From: Prosthecobacter debontii
GTDB lineage: Bacteria > Verrucomicrobiota > Verrucomicrobiia > Verrucomicrobiales > Verrucomicrobiaceae
Length of the DNA: 63,754 nt
Reading direction: 5' to 3'
Assembly (NCBI GenBank): GCA_945869675.1
Contig: CAMBPS010000008.1
Coordinates: 1-63,754 of the forward strand
A model generated the notes under the pieces. That model made no database searches and was not told the DNA's origin. It worked only from the letters and a program-made list of their open reading frames with translations. Position 1 is the first letter of the stretch, and each line of letters starts with the position of its first letter. Shown piece after piece: positions 35,416 through 44,178 of the stretch. Made by a program: the position numbers and the translations under genes.

Positions 35416-36779
35416 AACCCATTTCGCTACAAACTCTCGCTGGCTTTGTGAATGGAAGCCTTTCCGCTACATCGAACCCGCTTCTCTCACGTGTCACGAC
35501 TGACTCACGGAAGGTCGGCCTCGGAGATGCGTTTGTGGTGCTGAAAGGCGATAAATTTGATGCGCATGATTTCATTCCACGGGTCATTTCAGCAGGTGCC
35601 GCTGCAGTGGTGGTGAGTCGTATTGATGCTAGTTGGCAGACAGACAACTGTGCTGTGATTCATGCCGACGATACTCTAGTGGCACTTCAGCAAATGGCCC
35701 GCGGGTATCGTAGTTGGCATCAGCCTCTGGTCATCGGATTGACTGGCAGCAATGGTAAGACGTCCACGAAGGACCTGACCAATATCATCATGGCGCGGAA
35801 GTTCCAAACGCGTGCCACGTTTGGTAATTTGAACAATCACATTGGTCTTCCTCTCACACTTCTTAGCCTTGAAGACGGTGACGAATGTTCGGTCGTGGAG
35901 ATGGGCATGAATCACGCTGGAGAGATCAAAGCATTGGTGGACATTGCTTTACCCGATGCAGCGATTGTAACCAATGTTGGTATGGCTCACATTGAGCATT
36001 TAGGGTCTCAGGAGGCAATCGCTTGGGAAAAAGGCACTTTACCCGCAAATGTTCACGGAGATGGTATCGTTGTATTAAATGCCAACGATCCTTACAGTGA
36101 CCTCATTGCTCGTCACTGCCAAGCTACGGTTTATCGTGCAGGCACTCAGATGGGCGATGTTCGCGCCTTTGACCTGCGTGCTTCTTCAGAGGGTACCGCC
36201 TTCAAACTTGATTTTAGCGGAGAAATTGTCGAGACATTCTTGCCTGTCATTGGTGATCACATGGTCGGCAATGCTGCTTTGGCCGCTTGCATGGGCTGGG
36301 CCAACGGCATCTCACCTGATGACATTGCCGATGCCTTGTGCACAGCCAAACTCACCAGTGGTCGCATGGAGACCAAAGCGGTAGGTGGCATACATTTTAT
36401 TGACGATTCTTACAATGCTAATCCAGACTCGATGAAGGCAGGTCTAAGTGCATTAGCAGCCTTAGGAACTTCTGGTCGAAAGGTAGCTGTGCTAGGGCTT
36501 ATGGGTGAACTCGGTTCTTATGCTCTAGAGGGACATCGTCAAGTTGGCATTCATGCTGCAACTCTTGGATTAAGTGCTGTATACACTGTGGGTGACGAAG
36601 CTGCTTTAATCAGTGATGCGGCGAGTGCATCTGGACTTTCTGAGACGCAAAATTTTCAGAACCATCAAGCCTGTGCAGTTCATCTGAAAGAGATTCTCCA
36701 GAAAGGTGATGCCGTACTCTTAAAAGGCAGTCGCTCTGCTGGTATGGAGAAGGTTCTCATTCATTTTCAAACCCTATGA
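35412..36779 (+). CDS. murF: UDP-MurNAc-pentapeptide synthetase MurF
   Basis: A 455-residue Mur ligase adding D-Ala-D-Ala. It has the ATP-binding GSNGKTSTKD near residue 112, the NNHIGLPLTLL segment, EMGMNHAGEI and IDDSYNANPDSM, all typical of MurF. It lies in the normal order after murE with four-base overlaps on both sides. No ddl gene, which would provide its D-Ala-D-Ala substrate, lies in the window. Confidence 0.96.
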   Translation: MKPISLQTLAGFVNGSLSATSNPLLSRVTTDSRKVGLGDAFVVLKGDKFDAHDFIPRVISAGAAAVVVSRIDASWQTDNCAVIHADDTLVALQQMARGYRSWHQPLVIGLTGSNGKTSTKDLTNIIMARKFQTRATFGNLNNHIGLPLTLLSLEDGDECSVVEMGMNHAGEIKALVDIALPDAAIVTNVGMAHIEHLGSQEAIAWEKGTLPANVHGDGIVVLNANDPYSDLIARHCQATVYRAGTQMGDVRAFDLRASSEGTAFKLDFSGEIVETFLPVIGDHMVGNAALAACMGWANGISPDDIADALCTAKLTSGRMETKAVGGIHFIDDSYNANPDSMKAGLSALAALGTSGRKVAVLGLMGELGSYALEGHRQVGIHAATLGLSAVYTVGDEAALISDAASASGLSETQNFQNHQACAVHLKEILQKGDAVLLKGSRSAGMEKVLIHFQTL

Positions 36780-37921
36780 TCTACTGGCTCTACGAACTAC
36801 GACAATGGCTTGAAGCCCATCACTGGATCAGTGATGATGCGTTCCTTTATAAGTTGCTGAATATTTTTAAATACCACACCTTTCGTGCGGGTGGTGCGGC
36901 AATTACGGCTTTTGCATTATCTTTGATCTATGGAAATTGGGTGATTCGAAAACTGATCTCACTCAAGCTCGGCCAGCCTATTCGCACAGCAGAGGAAGTT
37001 GGGAAGCTCTTTGAGCTGCAAGGTAAAAAAGTGGGCACTCCAACTATGGGCGGCGTGTTGATTTTATCTTCGATTCTGATTTCGACACTGCTTTGGGCTA
37101 AGCTGGACAATATCATGGTCTGGATCATCCTCTTTACCACGGTTGGGCTGGGCGGTCTTGGTTTTTACGATGACTTTTTGAAGGTCAGTAAAAAGAACTC
37201 CAAAGGTGCCAGCGCTCGGGTTAAACTACTGTGGCAAACGGGTGTGGCTGTGGTTGCCGGAATCTTATTTGCCTATGCAGTGCCGCCAGATGAAGGAGTG
37301 ACTTTGCGCGCTTTGTATGTGCCCTTTTTTAAGGATGCCGTAATCGCTGATATGGGCCTTTTCTCGGTGGCCTTGTTCACGTTGATTATTGTTGGGTCAT
37401 CCAATGCGGTGAATTTGACAGATGGTTTGGATGGCTTGGCTACGGGTTGCTCGCTGACCACAGCCATTACTTATGCTGCCTTTGGATACATTTGTGGCAA
37501 CGCGAATTACTCTGATTATTTGGGCGTGGCGCATCATAGTTTGGCTAATGAGTTGCCGATCGTGGCCATGGCACTGGCTGGCGCTTGTGTGGGCTTTCTT
37601 TGGTTCAATGCCCACCCAGCAAAAATGTTCATGGGAGATACTGGTTCCCTTGCCCTAGGTGGTTGCATCGCAACACTGGCTATTGGCTGTAAACAGGAGA
37701 TTGTTTTGGCGCTGGTCGGTGGTGTGTTTGTGATGGAGGCAATGAGTGTCATCATTCAAGTGATCAGCTTTAAGAAGCGCGGTAAGCGCGTTTTCCGCAT
37801 GGCTCCTATCCATCATCATTTTGAATTGGGAGGTTGGCATGAAAATCAGGTCATCGTCCGCTTTTGGATACTTTCCCTGCTATTTGCTATGCTTGGTCTA
37901 GCGACTCTGAAACTTCGTTAA
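36776..37921 (+). CDS. mraY: Phospho-MurNAc-pentapeptide translocase MraY
   Basis: A 381-residue membrane enzyme that links phospho-MurNAc-pentapeptide to undecaprenyl phosphate, giving lipid I. It shows GTPTMGGVLIL, the DDFLKVSKK motif with the catalytic Asp pair, NLTDGLDGLATG and the C-terminal PIHHHFELGGW, with about ten membrane segments. It is slightly longer than the E. coli enzyme owing to an insertion (about 190-210 and 240-255). Gene order and overlaps match the dcw cluster. Confidence 0.97.
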   Translation: MIYWLYELRQWLEAHHWISDDAFLYKLLNIFKYHTFRAGGAAITAFALSLIYGNWVIRKLISLKLGQPIRTAEEVGKLFELQGKKVGTPTMGGVLILSSILISTLLWAKLDNIMVWIILFTTVGLGGLGFYDDFLKVSKKNSKGASARVKLLWQTGVAVVAGILFAYAVPPDEGVTLRALYVPFFKDAVIADMGLFSVALFTLIIVGSSNAVNLTDGLDGLATGCSLTTAITYAAFGYICGNANYSDYLGVAHHSLANELPIVAMALAGACVGFLWFNAHPAKMFMGDTGSLALGGCIATLAIGCKQEIVLALVGGVFVMEAMSVIIQVISFKKRGKRVFRMAPIHHHFELGGWHENQVIVRFWILSLLFAMLGLATLKLR

Positions 37922-37922
37922 A

Positions 37923-39254
37923 ATGTTACGCTTTAAAGGACAACACTTTGCCATTCTCGGTGCGGGTCGCAGCGGCCTGGGTGCTGCTCGTTTGGCGCGC
38001 CTACATGGAGCAGAGGTGACCCTTTTTGATGAAGGTGATCCGCAGAAAATGAAAGGCTCTCTGGATCAATTGCAGGCTGAATCCTTTGAAGCTGTGTGTG
38101 GTCAAAAGGCGCGCGATTTGCTGGTGAAGGCTGGGGATTTTCAGCGCGTCATCATGAGCCCAGGGCTTGATGCTGGTTGGCCATTGCCCAGAAAATTCAC
38201 GGATGCAGGTGTGCCATTAGACGGTGAGATGGAGTTTGCCTTTAATCTTACCGACACACCTATGATTTCGATCACTGGGACCAATGGTAAGAGCACCTGT
38301 ACAGAACTCATTTCACATATTCTTAATGCTTGTGGGTTAAAGTCCGTGCCTTGTGGAAATCATGGAATGTCGTTAAGCGAAGTTGTCTCAAGCGGTAACG
38401 TTTACGACGTCCTGGCTCTCGAGGTGAGTAGTTTCCAGTTAGAGACTATCAAGCATTTCCGAACCAAAGTCAGTCTATGGTTGAACTTTGCGCCGGATCA
38501 TTTGGATCGTTATCCCGGCATGGACGAATACTATGCTGCTAAGTCACGAATCTTTGAAAATGTGACGGCTGATGACGTTGCCATTGTACGGGCTGGAGAA
38601 TCTGTTTCTTCAGGGGCGGCCAGGCGGTTAACTTTCTCTGGTTATGGTTGTGATGCAGATGCAGCCTATTCGGCGGGCCAATTCTTCATCAACGGGGAGA
38701 GGATCGGTGACGCATCTTCACTACGCCTACGTGGCAAGCATAATATGGAAAACGTCTTGGCAGCCATGATGGCCTGTGGCGTTTTTGGCCTTACTTTTTC
38801 TCAGATGCTTAAAGCCATAGAAAGCTACGAGCCGCCAGCTCATCGCTGTGAACTGGTGCGTGAGTTGAATGAGCGTGAATACATCAATGATTCCAAGGCT
38901 ACCAATCTGCATGCCTTGCAGGCATGCATTGGTTCCATGGAGCGTCCCATCGTTTTGATTGCAGGCGGGAAAGACAAGCAGCTCGATTACTCTCCCCTGA
39001 GATCTTCCTTGAATGGACAAGTGCGTGCCATGGTCTGTCTTGGGGAGATCCGCCAGTCTTTGCACAAGATGTTCTGCGACCTAGTGCCATGTCATGAAGC
39101 CATAGACATGGCGGATGCGGTGCGGATTGCGACCTCTATTTCTCAACTGGGTGATAGCATCATCCTGAGTCCAGGAACATCGTCGTTCGACATGTACACA
39201 GGTTATGGACAACGCGGAGAAGCCTTTCGTGCAGCGGTCAATGCTCTTATTTAA
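37923..39254 (+). CDS. murD: UDP-MurNAc-L-Ala:D-Glu ligase MurD
   Basis: A 443-residue Mur ligase adding D-Glu. It has an N-terminal Rossmann domain with ILGAGRSGLGAARLA, the ATP-binding GTNGKSTC near residue 119, EVSSFQLE near 165, NDSKATN near 320 and the SPGTSSFDMYTGYGQRGE closing motif. It starts one base after mraY stops. Confidence 0.96.
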   Translation: MLRFKGQHFAILGAGRSGLGAARLARLHGAEVTLFDEGDPQKMKGSLDQLQAESFEAVCGQKARDLLVKAGDFQRVIMSPGLDAGWPLPRKFTDAGVPLDGEMEFAFNLTDTPMISITGTNGKSTCTELISHILNACGLKSVPCGNHGMSLSEVVSSGNVYDVLALEVSSFQLETIKHFRTKVSLWLNFAPDHLDRYPGMDEYYAAKSRIFENVTADDVAIVRAGESVSSGAARRLTFSGYGCDADAAYSAGQFFINGERIGDASSLRLRGKHNMENVLAAMMACGVFGLTFSQMLKAIESYEPPAHRCELVRELNEREYINDSKATNLHALQACIGSMERPIVLIAGGKDKQLDYSPLRSSLNGQVRAMVCLGEIRQSLHKMFCDLVPCHEAIDMADAVRIATSISQLGDSIILSPGTSSFDMYTGYGQRGEAFRAAVNALI

Positions 39255-39280
39255 ATCACATAACAAAACATAACAACATC

Positions 39281-40381
39281 ATGAAAAAGCCCAAAACAGA
39301 TAAGATGATCCTCAATCTCCTTGAGGGTGAAAAGCACAAACACCGTGTCGCGATGGTGAATGAAGAAGCGGTATGGAATCAGCATGAACCAAATTCAAAC
39401 ATGGCACGCATGTTCGTGGTCATGCTTTTGATTCACGTTGTTGTGATAGGTGGCATCATTGTTTATGACATGATGAATGATTCAGAGGTGCAGTCTACGG
39501 CTCTGATTAGCGCAGGTACTCCATCTAGCCCACTGAGTTCACTGCCATCGCCGTCAGCTAGGGTTGAAGCTTCGAGTAATCCTATTCCAATCGAGGAGTG
39601 CGCGACCTATGAGTGGCGTTCTGGTGACTCGATAGGCAGTGTTTCGAAAAAACTTGGAGTCACTGAGGCTGTTCTAATTAAAATGAATATGCTGGATAAA
39701 GGCACCCAGTTAGAGGCTAATTCCATTATTCGTTATCCCAAGCAGCCTGTCGTGAAAGCTGTCGGTATCAGTGTGGCTGGTGCTAATGGCGAGATCGCCA
39801 CAGCCGCTCTTCCTGCTGCTAGCATTGCCGCAGCAAAAGATACAATGCCTCTTGTTGCCCCTGGTGAACAATCATTTTCCTTCCAGCCCACCATTGCGGG
39901 TGAGCTGGCCCCGACTCCTGGTGAAGTGCCCGTCATTCCAATGGTTCAGGACTCACCGCCAGAAGCAGTGAGTGTCGCGGCTACTGGTATGTCTGCAGTC
40001 GTTGAAGCTAAGAAGGAAGAGTTGACTCCAATGATTGAAGAGACTGCCCCAGCTCCAAAGTTGGAAAGTCCAAAAGTAAGTGCGGTGAATACGTCAAAAG
40101 CTGAATTACTCGATGAAGATGAGGTGCCAAAAGCACTACCAGTGAAGCGCTACACAGCACCTGCCGTGAACAAGCCTGTCGCCAAGAAAATCGCTGAAGC
40201 CGCTCCTGTAAAAAAGGAAGCTGCTAAGATTTCACGTTCCCACACCGTCAAATCGGGCGAGACTCTGTATAGCATCGCTGCACGCAATGGAGTCAGTGTT
40301 AAATCTTTGCAGGCGGCTAATAAAATCGTCAAACCTGAGAGTCTCCGAGATGGCTTGAAGCTGGTTATTCCAGCTCATTGA
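39281..40381 (+). CDS. Membrane-anchored protein with two LysM domains
   Basis: A 366-residue protein. A cytoplasmic N-terminus is followed by one membrane helix (about 43-63). A first, divergent LysM (about 107-150, with YEWRSGDSIGSVSKKLGV) and a C-terminal classical LysM (about 320-364, with HTVKSGETLYSIAARNGVS) flank a long Ala/Pro/Val-rich linker. LysM binds GlcNAc-containing polymers such as peptidoglycan. Its place between murD and ftsW is not a standard dcw position, which suggests a role in septal or envelope growth for this lineage; that is inference from position. Confidence 0.85.
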   Translation: MKKPKTDKMILNLLEGEKHKHRVAMVNEEAVWNQHEPNSNMARMFVVMLLIHVVVIGGIIVYDMMNDSEVQSTALISAGTPSSPLSSLPSPSARVEASSNPIPIEECATYEWRSGDSIGSVSKKLGVTEAVLIKMNMLDKGTQLEANSIIRYPKQPVVKAVGISVAGANGEIATAALPAASIAAAKDTMPLVAPGEQSFSFQPTIAGELAPTPGEVPVIPMVQDSPPEAVSVAATGMSAVVEAKKEELTPMIEETAPAPKLESPKVSAVNTSKAELLDEDEVPKALPVKRYTAPAVNKPVAKKIAEAAPVKKEAAKISRSHTVKSGETLYSIAARNGVSVKSLQAANKIVKPESLRDGLKLVIPAH

Positions 40382-40412
40382 TCCATAGCTTCACCCTTTT
40401 ACCTCCCCAATC

Positions 40413-41588
40413 ATGGCTAAGCGCTCTGTTCTCTTTTTGCTGCTTGCGGTGGCATTGCTGATCGGATTAGGCATTACGATGCTGGCTAGCACGAGCTTTT
40501 TCACCAAAGAAGGTGGTGGCGAAGAATATGTGACTGTGTGGAAGCAAGTGCTGTGGATGGGAGTTGCGTTTGTAGCCTGTATCGTGATGGCTTTGATAGA
40601 TTTTAATCTTTGGTATCGCTGGCGCTGGCATTTGTTTAGTCTAGCTGTCTTTGGGCTTTTGCTTTGTTATGAATCACATCTGGCTACACTGATCGGCTAT
40701 AAGCCGCTCATTGCGGCCAAAGTGAATGGCGCTGCGCGTTGGATTGGTGTGGGTTCATTTCGCGTTCAACCCTCAGAGTTTGCCAAGATCTTTTTAATCA
40801 TCGCCATGGCGGGTTGGTTTACCACGCATGAAACGCTGGAGAGGACTTTAAAACATGGTCTTATTCTTCCAGGTGCAGTGCTTGGACTTATTGTGGCTAT
40901 GATCGGCGGTGAGGTCGATCTTGGGAATGCAACGGTGGCCGCCTCCGTGGGGGCAGGCATCATGTTTGTGGCTGGCACTCGACTTCGTTACCTAGCAATC
41001 CTTTTTGGCTCAGGTATGGCAGCCTTAGTCATGGGGATCTTCCTAGCACCAAACCGCTTTGAGCGTGTCATGGCGATTACACATCTTGAAGAGGTCAAAG
41101 ATGGCATTGGACTTCAGCAGTGGGTTTCCTGGCTGGCCTTTGGGTCTGGCGGCTTGCATGGGCGTGGATTGGGAGAGGGGCGCATGAAGCTTTCTTATCT
41201 TCCGGAAGCTCACACTGACTTTATTTTCCCCATGGTGGGAGAAGAGCTAGGTTTATGGGGTGTCTTAGGCACACTGTCTGCCTTTATCGCGCTGCTTTTT
41301 GCTGGTATGTGTATCAGCAGTTATGCGCCTAATCGATTCGGAAAGCTTCTGGGTTTTGGATTGACCTTCTTACTTTCTTTCGAAGCGCTCTTGAACATGG
41401 GTGTAACCACTGCTCTTTTGCCAAATAAGGGTCTTCCGCTCCCCTTCGTATCTTACGGAGGCTCGAGTCTTTTAGCCGCCATGGTGGCGGTGGGAATCCT
41501 GATTAATATTCATCGTCAAGGAGTGCATTTAAGCTGGGATCAGTTACCTGTGATCCGGAGAACGCGCCGCTGGACGCCAGAACTCTAA
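40413..41588 (+). CDS. ftsW: Septal glycosyltransferase FtsW
   Basis: A 391-residue SEDS-family membrane protein polymerising lipid II at the septum with FtsI. About ten hydrophobic segments are present, with GAARWIGVGSFRVQPSEFAKI near residue 110, the DFIFPMVGEELG motif near 270 and the closing LPFVSYGGSSLL near 350. An acidic residue after FRVQPSE is in the catalytic area of SEDS enzymes. Position before murG supports FtsW over RodA. Confidence 0.95.
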   Translation: MAKRSVLFLLLAVALLIGLGITMLASTSFFTKEGGGEEYVTVWKQVLWMGVAFVACIVMALIDFNLWYRWRWHLFSLAVFGLLLCYESHLATLIGYKPLIAAKVNGAARWIGVGSFRVQPSEFAKIFLIIAMAGWFTTHETLERTLKHGLILPGAVLGLIVAMIGGEVDLGNATVAASVGAGIMFVAGTRLRYLAILFGSGMAALVMGIFLAPNRFERVMAITHLEEVKDGIGLQQWVSWLAFGSGGLHGRGLGEGRMKLSYLPEAHTDFIFPMVGEELGLWGVLGTLSAFIALLFAGMCISSYAPNRFGKLLGFGLTFLLSFEALLNMGVTTALLPNKGLPLPFVSYGGSSLLAAMVAVGILINIHRQGVHLSWDQLPVIRRTRRWTPEL

Positions 41589-41593
41589 TTTTC

Positions 41594-42730
41594 GTGAAAT
41601 CCAAATCTCAAAAATCCATCCATGTCTTGATTGCATGCGGTGGCACTGGGGGACATCTGTTTCCTGGCATCGCTGTGGCTGAAGTGCTCAAAGCTCAAGG
41701 TCATCAAGTCACTATTCTCATTAGCGAAAAAAAGATCGACGCTATAGCTGCCTCCGGGCATAAGGATTTGACCTTCGAAAAAATGCCCTTTTTGGCCATG
41801 CCAAAACCCTGGTCTCCCAAGATGTTCGGTTTCCTAAGCGGCTTATGGAAAGGCATGAAACAGTGCCGAAAGATCATCCGTGATAAGAAGGTGGACGTCG
41901 TTTTAGGGATGGGGGGATTTACCTCCTTTATTCCACTCTATTCTGGTCGGAAAGAAAAGTGCCGCACACTGATTCATGAAAGCAATGCCATTCCAGGAAA
42001 GTCGAATAAACTCAACGCACGCTATTCGGATATCGTTCTTTGTGGATTAGAGGCCTGTAAACAGCATTTCTTGGAGCATCCAGACATACGTGTCGTCGGC
42101 ACACCTGTCCGTAACTCTATGCGTAAGACGGGCAGTGAAGACCCCTATGCCTTTTTCAAACTAGAGAAGAACCGAAAGACCCTGTTGATCATGGGCGGCA
42201 GCCAAGGCGCACGTGGTGTCAATCGTGTGGTGGGTATGACCTTGGAGCAATTTGAAAAAATGGGCATTCAGGTTCTGCACATTGCTGGTCCAACGGATTA
42301 TGAAGAAGTGATCGATGTTTATGCTAAGCATCCGCTTTTAACTCAGCATGTCGCGGCTTTCTGCCATCGCATGGATCTGGCCTATCGCGTTGCCGATTTA
42401 GCCGTCGCACGCAGTGGCGCTTCCTCCATGTCAGAATTGGCCTATTTTGGCGTGCCCAGTCTTTTGGTTCCTTACCCGACGGCTGCAGAAGATCACCAAA
42501 CACGAAATGCCGAAATCTTTGACCGCGCAGGTGCTGCCCGTTTGCTGACGGAAAAGGATCTGAATGCCAATGTGCTGGCCGATGCTGTCAGAGACATTCT
42601 TTTCAATCCAGCCGAAGGCAAGGCCATGAAAGCCGCGGCTAACTCGATGGCTTCCCGCGACTCCGCTGAAAAGATCGCTAAGTTGATTGTGGAGCAAGCC
42701 AGACTTCCTCAAATAGCTGCTAAGCCTTGA
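41594..42730 (+). CDS. murG: UDP-GlcNAc:lipid I GlcNAc transferase MurG
   Basis: A 378-residue GT-B enzyme making lipid II on the cytoplasmic face of the membrane. It has CGGTGGHLFPGIAVAE near residue 15, GMGGFTS near 105, ESNAIPGKSN near 130, the GGSQGARGVN loop near 205 and RSGASSMSELA near 275. The start is a GTG at 41594, five bases after the ftsW stop; an ATG is not available nearby. It is the last cell-wall gene; the stop lies at the left edge of repeat copy C. Confidence 0.95.
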   Translation: MKSKSQKSIHVLIACGGTGGHLFPGIAVAEVLKAQGHQVTILISEKKIDAIAASGHKDLTFEKMPFLAMPKPWSPKMFGFLSGLWKGMKQCRKIIRDKKVDVVLGMGGFTSFIPLYSGRKEKCRTLIHESNAIPGKSNKLNARYSDIVLCGLEACKQHFLEHPDIRVVGTPVRNSMRKTGSEDPYAFFKLEKNRKTLLIMGGSQGARGVNRVVGMTLEQFEKMGIQVLHIAGPTDYEEVIDVYAKHPLLTQHVAAFCHRMDLAYRVADLAVARSGASSMSELAYFGVPSLLVPYPTAAEDHQTRNAEIFDRAGAARLLTEKDLNANVLADAVRDILFNPAEGKAMKAAANSMASRDSAEKIAKLIVEQARLPQIAAKP

Positions 42731-42888
42731 AACGGGAATGGAAGGCCGTTGAGTTGCGCTAGGGCTTGGTTTCACAAGGATTCTTTGACTCGAAGCGGCT
42801 GTGTCTTGGGTGACACCGCCCGAGAGACGAAAAGCCTTGTGGAATCAATGACGGATGCAAATTGGCGGTCAGCCATTCCTGAATCTAG
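42730..42888 (+). repeat. Interspersed palindromic repeat, copy C
   Basis: About 159 bases in the opposite orientation to copies A, B and D. It starts directly at the murG stop with AACGGGAATGG and ends CCATTCCTGAATCTAGG. It contains GGTTTCACAAGG, GACTCGAAGC, GTGTC/GACAC arms around TTGGGT, and ATTGGCGGTCAGCCATTCC. The far arm of the nested inverted repeat (GCCTTGTGG) is one base off the perfect form. Confidence 0.85.
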
Positions 42889-43126
42889 GCTAAATTGGAG
42901 GTGCGGGGTCGTTGTGGGATGTGATCTGCTGCTCACGCAGTTCATCGCGTGTCAGTGAATCCAACCTGCTGAAGGATGAACTGGCTAACTGGCGCTGCTT
43001 GGGGGTGGAGTCCCTGCAGCTGACTTTGGCATGATAAGACCCGTCAGAAGCCTTCGTGATCCGAGCAGGCTAAGTTCTGGCAGAAATGGCGCGCAATGTT
43101 TTCCCACCAGTGTATGAAATCGATTC
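42889..43126. other. Gap between repeat copy C and the LysR gene
   Basis: Together with repeat C this makes a 396-base gene-free stretch after murG. It must contain the LysR gene promoter. No coding frame with family features, RNA or terminator was seen. Confidence 0.5.
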
Positions 43127-44029
43127 ATGCAGCAAGCTCTCGATACCCGACAACTCCGCGCCTTTGTTAGTTTAGCTAGAAGGAGTAGTTTCACTAAGGC
43201 TGGACGTGAGCTTTTTCTCACGCAGAGTGCCATCAGTCATGCGATCAAGGCTTTGGAATTAGATCTGGGCTGCCAGTTATTTCATCGTCAGGGGAAAAGC
43301 GTGCATCTGACTCAGGCTGGACGTGAACTGCTACCGCATGCGGAAACAATCCTGCAAGTCATGGGCCAAGCACGGGCTACTCTTGGCACACTCGATGAGG
43401 CACCAAAGGGCAAGCTGCGTATCGCCTGCACTGACGCAGCGGCACAGTTCATTTTACCGACCGTGCTGCGAGAGTTTAAGGAGTCCTTCGAGTTGTATAA
43501 AATCCAAGTTTTTTGTGGGGAAACGCCTGCCACGATTGATCAATTAATGGAGGGTGGAGTGGATCTAGCGGTGAGCCTGCGGCCTCTGGATGTCTCAAGG
43601 TTGGATTGTCATCCGATCTTTGATGATGAACTCGAGTTTCTTGTTTCACCTCTTCACCCTTGGGCGTCGCGCGCGCCTAAGCTAAAAGAGGTAGGTCATG
43701 AGACCTTCATCGTAGCCAGTCGAAATAGTCTGAATTTTACGCTGATTCAGGAGTTTTTCTTGAAGCTTGGGCTGCGGTTGAACTCATTCATCGAGCTAGG
43801 CAGCTCTGAGGCGACTAAGGAATTGGCTAAATTGGGCATTGGTGTCGCCATCGCCGCGCGCTGGATTGCGCGTCAGGAGATTGAGGCTGGGCAGTTGGTG
43901 GCGGTGCCAATGCCAAAGACAAAACTGCGGCGTAGTTGGATCGTCTCCTCACTTAAAGGGCGGGTTCTCAACCTCCCTGAACGCACGTTTATCGGACTCT
44001 GTGAGGAGGTTGGGCGTAGGATGAAGTGA
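43127..44029 (+). CDS. LysR-type transcriptional regulator
   Basis: A 300-residue regulator with an N-terminal winged HTH (about 5-65, RQLRAFVSLARRSSFTKAGRELFLTQSAISHAI split here by description only: the recognition part is TQSAISHAIKALE) and a two-lobed inducer-binding domain from about residue 90 (GKLRIACTDAAAQFILP). LysR proteins usually control a divergent neighbouring operon; here the neighbours are murG/repeat C upstream and a helicase downstream, so no target is apparent. Confidence 0.9.
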   Translation: MQQALDTRQLRAFVSLARRSSFTKAGRELFLTQSAISHAIKALELDLGCQLFHRQGKSVHLTQAGRELLPHAETILQVMGQARATLGTLDEAPKGKLRIACTDAAAQFILPTVLREFKESFELYKIQVFCGETPATIDQLMEGGVDLAVSLRPLDVSRLDCHPIFDDELEFLVSPLHPWASRAPKLKEVGHETFIVASRNSLNFTLIQEFFLKLGLRLNSFIELGSSEATKELAKLGIGVAIAARWIARQEIEAGQLVAVPMPKTKLRRSWIVSSLKGRVLNLPERTFIGLCEEVGRRMK

Positions 44030-44178
44030 GAAAAGACGGTTAAAAGCGACTTGAATACGTGATTGGCGTTTTTTCTGAAAAATTGCCTGCATTGTTTCAA
44101 GACACTTCTGGCGCAAGTCGAAGAGGTGTGCTATGCGGTTCAGTTCCCCAGATGCTGTGCGCATATGGGTCAAGTCGT

